A stretch of 64,000 bases of DNA, from positions 186,001 to 250,000 of the forward strand of contig JAQJVL010000542.1 of assembly GCA_035578905.1 (NCBI GenBank). The letters are read 5' to 3'. Below the pieces are notes generated by a model. The model worked only from the letters and a program-made list of their open reading frames with translations, had not been told where the DNA came from and ran no database searches. This document shows positions 56,252 to 64,000 of the stretch, in pieces. This stretch comes from Stictocephala bisonia. Taxonomy: Eukaryota > Arthropoda > Insecta > Hemiptera > Membracidae. How positions within the stretch are numbered: the stretch's first letter is position 1; each line of letters opens with the position of its first letter. The position numbers and the translations under genes are program-made.

Positions 56252-58367
56252 GTCCAACATTAGTGTAGGTTTCAATTTAGATTGATAGTCTGTTTTTGTT
56301 TTTCCCCTCGTGGTGTCTGTAAATGATTTTTTAAATATTAATTTTGTTTATGGCTTTTGGTTTTGACATTTTGTACACCATTATTATGTTATTTTGTTTG
56401 TTACTTATTTTAAAACAGCAATCAGTGTTACTTCATTTGACCATTTGAATCATCTTCTTCTTGTGTTTCTTTGTCTTCTCTCAGCCCAGTATCTCTTCAT
56501 GTGTTCGTATCATAACTTTCTTTCATCATCTGGAATCAATCTTCCTATCCTTTGTATATTTATCTTAGTTTGTAGCCTGGTTTGCTTGTCATTTAGAACC
56601 TTGATTTTTTTGTCTTATTTTTCAAATCTTTAAATGAAATTTGCAACTCTCTCATATCTTACTTTTATTTGTTTTACTTTTCCATAGCTGTCCTATGATC
56701 TTTTGGCTTAATCTCTCCTCAGGTGTCGTGATTAAGTGTCCAAGGAATGAGATTCATTTCTTTTTCCTTGTACTCATGACAGGTTCTATCTCCTTATAAA
56801 CTGTTTCATTAGAAGCTAGTCTAAAATCTAAATTTATCTACTATTCCACCATCATCTTCCTTAATTTATTTGAGACAAGATAAAGATTTTTCATTTTATT
56901 ACTTTACATGGTTGATCAATATCTACTTTCTCCTTTCTCTATCTAATAAGAATTGCTTCTTTTTTATAAAATATTTTGTAAATATATTAATTTATCAATC
57001 AACTTTTCAGGTAACTCTTTCAGAACGAGCTGTGCATGAACCTCTTGAACCGAGTGGATCACAGGTGAGTAATTTATTATTTTAGAGGAAATGTGTATCT
57101 ATACAAAAATTAGTATAAGCCATCCAACCATTGAGGAATTTTAGGTTACCGCCCTACCATTTGGCTTAATCTCTCCTCAGGTGTCCTGATTACTTAAGTG
57201 TCCTTGGACACTTGTCCAAGGAATGAGATTTGTTTCTTTTTCATTGTACTCGTGACAGGTTCTATCTCCTTGTAAATTGTCTTGTTAGAGGCTTGTAAAT
57301 TGTTTATTAAATAAAGAGATGTACACTATTGACACTAGTATTTATTATATTGTGCAGTTTTCACCATAATGTCTAATATTATTAATTAATTGAGTGTTAA
57401 ATGCAATAAATATGAAATCTACTTTAGTAAATGTAATATTTAACTTCAATTAACATATTACTCTTTATTTATTATTACTACAATAATAACTGATATACAG
57501 GTTGATCAACTCAAGATGGCCACAATTGGGTTTAAAAAAGTTCAAATTTTACAACAAACTATAATTGGGGAACTTAACCTCATTTTTTATGTTCAATACA
57601 ATTACGTACTTCAAATTTAAAAATTCAGTCGCCATTTTCCAATATGGTCGTCAACTTTGAAATTCCTTATAGGAACCCTTATTTTTTATGATGGATTTAG
57701 GTTTTATAGTGATTTTAAAAATTGTTTACTCTTGGTATTATTTTGATATACTCATACTTAACCGTTTCGCTGCTAGGAGCGCTGAAAGTTTGAGAAATCC
57801 TTATTTCAACAATATTAGATATTAGAGAGGCATGTTCTACCATTTAAAAATAATAAAAAGCTTAACTTATAATGTATTATTTTTAATCAAGTGAATGTTG
57901 AATTGCTCTTATAGCTTCACAAATATATATTTTATACAAAATATTACAATTACTTAGGTCAAATTTTGAAATTTGTTCACCATTTTTCAATTAGCCGTAA
58001 CTTCAACTTCAAGTAACTTTGAAATTACTTATAGTAACCCATATTTTGCTTGATGGATTAAAATTTTTAATAGTGATTCTGTGACTCTTTTACTCTTGGT
58101 ATTATTTTAATATACTTGTTTTCTCGCTTGAAGTGCTGAAAGTTTCAGAAATTATTATTACAGTTTTGCTTTTGCTTCTTTCTTGCCAAGGGAAACGCAC
58201 AGTCAAATTAATTTATTAAAAGTTTTATAAAAGAAGAAATGTATTCTTAAAGTTAGATTGAAGTATCAAATGTTTGACTGTCTTTGTATCAATAAAAGTA
58301 ATATTAAAGAGAACATATGTAATGTGCGATCTCGTAGATATCATACTCATATTTGTCAAATCTGTCA
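56252..58367 (+). repeat. Segmental duplication copy 2 (partner 8632-11675)
   Basis: It aligns along its whole length with copy 1 minus the mariner. It includes exon A6, the antisense LINE tail, the MITE at about 57500-58150 and the C48 peptidase tail. The empty mariner target is at about 58103 (GGTATTATTTTAATATACTT). Confidence 0.9.
57011..57064 (+). CDS. Micro-exon A6
   Basis: A 54-nt candidate exon, acceptor CAACTTTTCAG, donor CAG|GTGAGTAA, phase 0 product VTLSERAVHEPLEPSGSQ, the closest of all to the class A consensus. It is the duplicate of A1. Confidence 0.6.
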
Positions 58368-58520
58368 GGTCTAGTTCGTCTGATAGCCATCGTTTGTTGT
58401 TGGTACAATTTAGTATGTAATCTATTATTGTTTCTGCAAAATACATCTTGTATATACCACAATCATATGTATTTTCCGGTTGGGGACACGGTTGCTCAAT
58501 GAAGCAGATTTTCTTGGCGA
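58225..58520 (-). pseudogene. C48 (Ulp1/SENP-like) peptidase fragment
   Basis: The minus frame reads CFIEQPCPQPENTYDCGIYK and then MYFAETIIDYI, the Q..N.YDCG.Y block that carries the catalytic cysteine of Ulp1/SENP peptidases, and continues through a LTNMSMISTRSHITYVL tail. Such enzymes remove SUMO or NEDD8; the short C-terminus after the Cys is reminiscent of SENP8/NEDP1-like members. The catalytic His/Asp half is missing: upstream sequence is unrelated. It may be a last exon on the minus strand or a captured fragment. Confidence 0.6.
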
Positions 58521-58551
58521 GGCCATAGGCCGGGCTCCACAACGAGGCCAC

Positions 58552-59239
58552 AGGCCGAGTTCCACAAAGGGCATAAAAATAGAGTTCCCAGGCGAGACCG
58601 AAGGCTAAGCTTACCTCATGAGCATAGCGAGTGATGAAAGTGGGGAAGACAAAGCTTGTTGGACATTTGCCATCTATACGTGAAAATTACCAATCACGAC
58701 GTTTTGATTTGGTAGAACCCAAACCTTTTTCAAGTGCTAAAAACTAAATTACATCTACACAAATATGTTATAAAACTACGTTCTTAAACTAATAAACTTA
58801 TCTATAATAATAACTTGGGTTTAAATATTGGGTGAAATCGGCATACCACAAGAAACTATGAATCAGAAAGATAACAAACCCTTTTAAAATTAACCTTTAG
58901 TTTAAGATTTTGTTTTTGTGTCTTTGAATGATAGGCGAGAAAAATATGGTATGATTTATTTTTTATTGAATTATTTCACATACTTAATAATTTTTTTAGT
59001 ATAATTGTGTTTGTAAATTTTAGGATTTAAAACTGGTTTCTTGTTGTTTTTGTTTTTTGTTGATTCTAAAGATTTTATTGAGTTGTTTTGTTGTATATAT
59101 AATAGTCCAATGTTACATTTATTCCATTGTTTGTTTTGTTATTTATTTAAAATTTTTATAATTATTGATATCTAATTTATTGTTGTATTGTTTTTGATTT
59201 AAGGAAGTTAAAAAAAAAAAAAAAAATTTACTATAATTT
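58552..59239. other. Unclassified stretch
   Basis: Bases 58515-58620 contain three imperfect repeats of the type CGAGGCCACAGGCCGAG. The rest is T-rich without frames. Confidence 0.45.
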
Positions 59240-59398
59240 AAATGTGTAAAAATATGTTTCACATGTAATTGTAACACCATAATTGTAAACAAATTATAGT
59301 TTTTCTCTCAATTAGCCTTGAGCTAGAGAGATAAATATAAACTGCTTGTAAAAATTGTAATTTTTCGCAAGTAATAAATATATTTGAATTGAATTGAA
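59240..59398 (+). mobile_element. LINE 3' end fragment
   Basis: The stretch ends AATAAATATATTTGAATTGAATTGA, a polyadenylation-like signal followed by a repeated TTGAA tail, as at other LINE 3' ends in this window. No coding is left. Confidence 0.45.
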
Positions 59399-60078
59399 CT
59401 ATCCACATTTTAACCTAGATCATAGAAGGGGGTACAACAAAATAAACTTCTGCTAAATATAAAAATTTTAACAAAGTTAAATTAATATAACCAATTAGGC
59501 GTGCCAAGGTCACGAAATCAACGAAAAAATGTTAAAACACAATTAAATTAATATTCAAATCAGACTGAAATGAGATTATACTAACTAATCATAAATAAAA
59601 TAAATATAAGGTACCTGAAAAACACTATTAATTTAAAATAACATTAAGCATGTACAAAAAATGATATATGTGACTCGGAAGGACTGAGACTACTATCCAA
59701 TCTAATTAACTATTACAAATACACTTTAACCTTAACAGACAACAATTATTAGGAATAAAACAATATAATAATCAAATATTACAAAATGATTAAGTCTTAC
59801 GACCCGCAGTGACGATGGCGTCTAGACGTCCCAGGCACGAAGTGAGGATGATACAATCCAAATGCAGAGTTTACGAAGTTCCCTCCAAGGTGATAAAACA
59901 CGGGGACAAGACAAAAATACACACTACACTCACAAGAACCATCCATAGACTGACGTGGTCAGGGACGTACGCTCCGAGATTGCCAGGAATGCGGTGACTC
60001 AGGTACGAGGACGTAGGCTCATGGGGTGTCTTCTTGTTGTAGGTGCAGGTGGTGTAGGATTCTGGTTAGATGATGTCA
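59399..60078. other. Gene-free stretch
   Basis: AT-rich to 59790, then about 240 bp that are GC-richer (from GACCCGCAGTGACGATGGCG). The short plus frames there show no recognisable motif. Confidence 0.45.
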
Positions 60079-60580
60079 TTAGTGTACTGAACTTTTTATC
60101 AAGTGTGTTTTTAAGTAAAGGAACCACATGTGTCTAACTTCTATGCTACTTTTACTGATTATTTGTTCATTATTTAGTTTCATAAAGGCACCTTCGATGA
60201 ATTTACATTTAAAAAAATGTGGTTCCCTGTGAAGTATTTTAGTGTTATCCCAGTTAAATTTGTGTTCATTGTTCCAAGCATGTTCAGCCAATTTAGAATT
60301 TGTAGTGTCTCCTTTTTTAATGTTATTTTTGTGTTCTTTTAGTCTAACTTCTAGTGGTATTTTTGTTTCCCCTATGTATTTTTCATTGCATTCACAAGTA
60401 ATGCAATATACCACATTTTTGGAGGATTGGTTAAAGACTGTCTTAATGTATTTTGTGTGTTGAGTGATGTTCTGATTTTGTATTTCCTAGCTTTGCGTCT
60501 GATTTTTTCTGAAAGGTTAGGCGTACCTGTATATGGAATGGACATGAATGACTTCTGCTTTTCTGTGTCAGTGGGTGTTT
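60079..60580 (-). pseudogene. Penelope-like element, GIY-YIG endonuclease end
   Basis: Minus strand: the pre-domain SFMSIPYTGTPNLSEKIRRK and NTLRQSL lead, after a frame change, to VYCITCECNEKYIGETKIPL, the GIY-YIG-type core with a CxC motif, then RLKEHKNNIKKGD, KLAEHAWNNEH and LNNEQIISK. This is the C-terminal endonuclease of a Penelope-like retroelement. The RT that should lie upstream (above 60580) is replaced by the exon A intron block. Confidence 0.75.
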
Positions 60581-60589
60581 GTTTGTCTA

Positions 60590-60874
60590 AGGAATGAGTT
60601 TTGTTTCTTTTTAATTGTACTCATGACAGGTTCTGTCTCCTTATAAACTGTTTCATTAGAAGCTAGTCTAAAATCTAATTTTATCTTCTACCCTGGTCAT
60701 ATCATCCCACCATCATCTTTCTTAATTTAACTGAGACAAGATAAAGATTTTTTTATTTTAATACTTTACATTGTTGATCTATCTCTACTTTCTCCTTTCT
60801 CTATCTAATAAGAATGGCTTCTTCTGTATATAAAGTATTTTGTAAACATATTAATTCATCAATCAACTTTTCAG
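60590..60874 (+). repeat. Exon A upstream intron block, copy 7
   Basis: TAAGGAATGAGTTTTGTTTC onward matches the intron preceding the other class A exons up to the acceptor. It is truncated on the left by the Penelope-like fragment. Confidence 0.75.
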
Positions 60875-60913
60875 GTGGAACTTTCAGAACGAGCTGTGCA
60901 TGAACCTCTTGAA
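60875..60913 (+). pseudogene. Micro-exon A7, cut by the gypsy element
   Basis: After CAACTTTTCAG, phase 0 reads VELSERAVHEPLE, identical to the class consensus, and is then replaced at about 60914 by gypsy sequence. The donor is gone and the frame reaches TGA at 60956. The exon was intact until the rearrangement. Confidence 0.7.
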
Positions 60914-60968
60914 CTGTTGAACTGCCTCCACAGTAGCTCCCCGCGTTGTTGCGAGTGACCGTGGCCAT

Positions 60969-61427
60969 TTGCCTCTGACACGTGCCCATAGCAGGAGTGT
61001 CGGGGATTTTTCGGGCCTTGCTGGCATGGCTTCCCTGGGACTTAGTGCGGTCACCTCGGTGTGTCCTGGCGTTTTTGTTTCTTTTGGTGGTACGGTGTGT
61101 CGAGCCCTTCTTGATTCTGGTTCGGCATGCAGTATCATCAGCCTTTCTCTTTTTGAGTCCCTTGACGCCTTAGGACTTGTCAGGCACACCGAGCCTTCTT
61201 CTATCACGTGCTGGACGGCATCCCAAACTCCTCTACCTATACTTCTAAAGGCGTTTTTACATTTTAAAATTGAAGGATTTTCCTGGAGTTGGGGTTTTCT
61301 TGTTGCCAAGGACCTGGCGGTTTCTTGTATCCTAGGGGCAGACTTTATCTCTAAAAGTGGTATGGTGCTTGACCTCCAGAAGCGCCAGATGTTTTTAAGT
61401 TTAATCGGCGAGTTTTGGTGCCTCTAG
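60969..61427 (+). pseudogene. Gypsy aspartic protease region
   Basis: The frame contains CRALLDSGSACSIISLSLFE, the DSG active-site motif of retroviral-type aspartic proteases, then ILGADFISKSGMVLDL, the second conserved ILG block. It would cleave the gag-pol precursor. The frame ends at 61425-61427; pol-type sequence continues in a different frame, so one base is missing near 61410. Upstream in the same frame an acceptable residue run extends only to a stop at 60918. Confidence 0.75.
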
Positions 61428-61664
61428 TAGGTGATTCTGACTGCCCTCCTGCAGTCAGAGAGGTGGGTTGTGAGCCCGAACAACCCAAGGTGGATCCAGT
61501 TGGTCATCTCCCCCCTGAGCAGGCGGAGGCTATTAGGAGGCTGTGTTTGCAGTTTCCTGATGTGCTTACGCCTGAGCTTGGGGTCACTTCTCTTCTGGAG
61601 TATGAGATCCACCTCACCGATCCTCAGCCAGTTAGAAGTCATCCGTACAAACTTGCTCCCCAAA
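61415..61664 (+). pseudogene. Gypsy pol, protease-RT linker
   Basis: The frame reads GHLPPEQAEAIRRLCLQFPD, LGVTSLLEYEIHLTD and VRSHPYKLAP, the usual lead-in to gypsy RT. After LAPQRWRL it stops, while the RT follows in another frame. A second one-base loss near 61664 is the likely cause. Confidence 0.75.
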
Positions 61665-61665
61665 G

Positions 61666-64000
61666 ATGGAGGTTATGAGGGCTATGATTGAAGATCTTCT
61701 GAGCAAGGGTGTGATTGAACCGTCTCGTTCCGCTTATGCCAGTCCAGCTTTTCTTGTGCCCAAGCCTAATGGTAAGTCTAGGCTTGTGATGGATTATCGG
61801 AGGCTCAACGCTAAGGTCGCTATTGACTCGGTACCTCTGCCTGATTTGCATTCTGCGTTTGATTGGTTCGGTAAGGCTAAGTTTTTCAGTGTTTTTGATT
61901 TGAACCAGGCCTACCATCAGATTCCATTGAAGAAGGAATCACGGCCTATGACTAGCTTCTGTGTTCCCTGGAATCTCTATCAGTTCACTAGGGTTCCTAT
62001 GGGTCTTGCTGTGGGTGCCCAGACTCTTACTCGTCTGCTTGATTCCATCTTCCATAATGTGAAATTCAAGTTTGTCTTCAATTACCTGGACGACCTTCTT
62101 GTCTACAGTGAGACTTTTGAGGAACACATGCAACATCTGGAGGAAGTTCTTAGTCGCCTTAAATCAGCTGGCCTTACCGTCAATCCAGAGAAAGTCACTT
62201 TTGCTCGTCCTGAGATTTCTTTTCTGGGTCATCTCATATCTTCTCGAGGCATCTGCATTGATCCTGCGAGGACCCAGGGCATTCGGGATTTTCCTCCTCC
62301 CAAAGATGCCAAGGGAATTGCCCGTTTTGTGGGGATGGTGAATTTTTACCGGAGGTTCATCCCTAACGTGGCCGAGCTTGCTGCCCCGTTGAACGAGTTG
62401 CGGAAGAAAGGTGTCCCTTTTGTGTGGGGCCAAGCTCAGCAGACTGCCTTTGATGCTCTCAAGGAGGCTATCATGCAACCTCCTGTCCTGCGTATGCCTG
62501 ATTTTAGCAGAGAATTTATTCTTCAGACTGATGCCTCCTCCTCCGCCATTGCTGCTGTTCTTTCTCAGGAGTTTGATGGGGTCAGGCAGCCCATCGCTTT
62601 TGCTTCGAGGACGTTGTCTCACCAGGAAAAGAAAACTTCTTCCATCTATGAGTTAGAGTGTCTGGCTGTTGTCTTTGGTACGGACAAGTTTCGGCGTTTC
62701 TTGGAACACGCTGAGTTCTTGCTGGAGACGGACAATCAGGCACTATCTTGGCTTCTTGCCCATCCCAGACAGCTTGGGAAAATTGGTCGCTGGGTGGTCA
62801 AAATTTCTGCTTTTAAGTTCCGAGTCCAACATCTTAGGGGTACCCAGAATGTCATCGCGGATGCTCTTTCCCGCATGTATCATGAACCCAATGATCCACC
62901 GACTGAGGCTGTTGCTCAGTGTGGTGCTGTTCTTCTGGATTTTCCTCTGGCTTTTGACGACCTACTGTCCCATCAGCAGAAAGATCCTGAGCTGTCAGTC
63001 ATCTTAGGTGAGCTTCAAGAGGGAGGTGCCCACCCTCCCTATTTTCTGTCCAAAGGGGTACTCTGTTGCCGTCCTCGACAGAGGGGTGAACCCCGTGTAG
63101 TGCTGCCTAGTCATCTAGTACCGATGGTCTTTCAATATTATCACTCTTCCCTTGTGGGCGGTCATCTTGGCATTCATAAGACCATCGCTAAGATTTGTAG
63201 GTACTTCATCTGGAAGGGCATGGACCGGGATGTTGCGGGCAGAGTGCGGGCTTGTCACCTGTGCTTTCTCAGCAAGCCTAGTCAGAATGCAAGGTTAGGG
63301 CTGTTATCTTCTGAGGTGGCCGAGCGTCCTTTTGAGAAGGTGTTCATCGACTACGTGGGTCCTTTTCCCCGTAGCAAGTCAGGTAGCTCCTACCTACTTG
63401 TTTGTGTGGATGCTTTCTCGAAGTTCGTTTGGCTTTTCCCACTTCGGAGTGCTACGGCTAAGCTCACCATCCGTGCTCTCCAGTCCCAACTCTTCCAGCA
63501 CTTTGGTGTGCCTTCTACTCTTGTGTCCGACAACGGTAGCCAGTTTACCTCACACGAGTTTCGTAGGTTCTGTTTTGGCAATGGTATCAGGCATGTGACT
63601 ACCTCTCCTTATTACCCACAGCCTTCTCATGCAGAGCGGTTCAACCGTAATCTTCGGTCTGCCCTTATTACTTTCCATGCTGAGAAGCAGAACACCTGGG
63701 ATGAGAGTCTCTCTTGGCTCCAGCTTGCTTTCAATTCTTCCAAGCATGAGAGTCACAATGCCACTCCCTTCGAGATTCTACATGGCTACCCTCCTAACAA
63801 CCCGTTGTCCAACTTGTGGAGGCTAGAGGATCTTGTAACTACGCCAGGTGCCACTGACGTAGTGTCCACGTGGCGGGCTGCTCGGCGCAACCTGCTACGT
63901 GCTAGAGAGAGAGTAAGGAGGAGGTATGATAAGGGTCGTACTCCTAACCCTTTTCAGGTTGGAGATCTGGTTCTTTGTCAGGCTCACCCGGTCAGTTCGG
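61666..64000 (+). CDS. Gypsy pol: RT, RNase H, integrase (open to window end)
   Basis: From ATG 61666 the frame stays open for 778 codons to the edge, the longest open frame in the window. RT: SRLVMDYRRLN (about residue 40), FSVFDLNQAYHQIPL (about 77) and NYLDDLLVYS with Asp 142-143. RNase H: ILQTDASSSAIAAVLS with Asp 289. A HHCC zinc finger follows near residues 490-545 (HSSLVGGHLGIHKT, ACHLCF). Integrase has FIDYVGPF (Asp 562), LVSDNGSQF (Asp 622) and SHAERFNRN (Glu 657). All catalytic residues are present. Upstream frame breaks mean it is not part of an intact polyprotein. The stop lies beyond the window. Confidence 0.93.
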   Translation, partial: MEVMRAMIEDLLSKGVIEPSRSAYASPAFLVPKPNGKSRLVMDYRRLNAKVAIDSVPLPDLHSAFDWFGKAKFFSVFDLNQAYHQIPLKKESRPMTSFCVPWNLYQFTRVPMGLAVGAQTLTRLLDSIFHNVKFKFVFNYLDDLLVYSETFEEHMQHLEEVLSRLKSAGLTVNPEKVTFARPEISFLGHLISSRGICIDPARTQGIRDFPPPKDAKGIARFVGMVNFYRRFIPNVAELAAPLNELRKKGVPFVWGQAQQTAFDALKEAIMQPPVLRMPDFSREFILQTDASSSAIAAVLSQEFDGVRQPIAFASRTLSHQEKKTSSIYELECLAVVFGTDKFRRFLEHAEFLLETDNQALSWLLAHPRQLGKIGRWVVKISAFKFRVQHLRGTQNVIADALSRMYHEPNDPPTEAVAQCGAVLLDFPLAFDDLLSHQQKDPELSVILGELQEGGAHPPYFLSKGVLCCRPRQRGEPRVVLPSHLVPMVFQYYHSSLVGGHLGIHKTIAKICRYFIWKGMDRDVAGRVRACHLCFLSKPSQNARLGLLSSEVAERPFEKVFIDYVGPFPRSKSGSSYLLVCVDAFSKFVWLFPLRSATAKLTIRALQSQLFQHFGVPSTLVSDNGSQFTSHEFRRFCFGNGIRHVTTSPYYPQPSHAERFNRNLRSALITFHAEKQNTWDESLSWLQLAFNSSKHESHNATPFEILHGYPPNNPLSNLWRLEDLVTTPGATDVVSTWRAARRNLLRARERVRRRYDKGRTPNPFQVGDLVLCQAHPVSS

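Larger units (their letters stand above)
60914..64000 (+). mobile_element. Ty3/gypsy LTR retrotransposon, 5'-truncated, runs off the window
   Basis: A GC-rich block carries protease, RT, RNase H and integrase in the Ty3/gypsy order. No 5' LTR, primer-binding site or gag precedes the protease; the element starts abruptly inside exon A7, so its left part was lost by rearrangement. The 3' end and right LTR are beyond the window. Codon use and base composition differ clearly from the AT-rich surroundings, consistent with recent arrival. Confidence 0.9.

Noticed and set aside
59809..60137. Two short plus frames in a GC-richer patch
   Set aside because: No recognisable motif, splice support or second copy.
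60801..60989. Minus-strand frame across exon A7 (and the equivalent 18311-18505)
   Set aside because: It reads through the antisense of a class A exon and its acceptor. In A1, A4 and A6 the same antisense frame has stops, while the sense frame is open in every copy with splice sites.
60884..61309. 141-residue minus-strand frame over the gypsy protease
   Set aside because: Shadow of the protease frame in GC-rich sequence.
62164..62622. 152-residue minus-strand frame in the gypsy element
   Set aside because: It lies wholly antisense to conserved RT and RNase H coding sequence and has no motif of its own.

Overview
The window looks like AT-rich nuclear DNA of an arthropod, probably an insect and perhaps a hemipteran. 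That is inferred from its mobile elements: mariner, piggyBac, CR1-like, I-like and Jockey-like LINEs, a Penelope-like fragment, a tRNA-derived SINE and a Ty3/gypsy element, all embedded in long introns. There is no operon structure, no rRNA or free tRNA gene and no CRISPR array. Nearly all recognisable coding sequence belongs to transposable elements, most of it broken.

The most interesting host signal is a plus-strand series of very short, splice-flanked, phase-0 exons in three repeated classes. Class A is 54 nt (about 9.4, 18.4, 18.6, 26.0, 28.7, 57.0 and 60.9 kb). Class B is 105 nt (30.3, 46.3 and 50.5 kb). Class C is 33 nt (35.5, 45.6, 48.5 and 49.1 kb). Each has a pyrimidine-rich AG acceptor and a GTGAGT or GTAAGT donor. 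Each is a multiple of three and open in the same phase. Flanking intron sequence is duplicated with the exons. This looks like a micro-exon gene expanded by repeated segmental duplication, encoding a Ser/Pro/His-rich product I do not recognise. The first and last exons are not securely visible.

Layout. 1-8.6 kb: a CR1-like LINE split by a younger minus-strand I-like LINE, with a 12-bp target duplication that shows the insertion exactly. 8.6-11.7 kb: a segmental duplication whose partner is at 56.3-58.4 kb; this copy carries exon A1 and an internally deleted mariner that the partner lacks. 12-30 kb: decayed LINEs, a pogo-like MITE, three related Jockey-like fragments, mariner-type MITEs and exons A2-A5 in a further tandem duplication. 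30-51 kb: B/C exon units, a solo LTR, half-LINEs (ORF1 kept, ORF2 lost), a 1-kb foldback element, SINEs and an almost intact mariner. 51.5-54.7 kb: a nearly complete piggyBac inserted into a 90-bp tandem array. 55-61 kb: LINE and Penelope relics, a C48 (Ulp1/SENP-like) peptidase fragment, and exons A6 and A7. 60.9-64 kb: a 5'-truncated, GC-rich Ty3/gypsy element that cuts exon A7 and whose pol frame stays open to the window edge.

The paralogous segments act as internal controls: several insertions (mariner, solo LTR, SINE) have a matching empty site elsewhere in the window. No expression data are available, so whether the micro-exon locus is active is inference.
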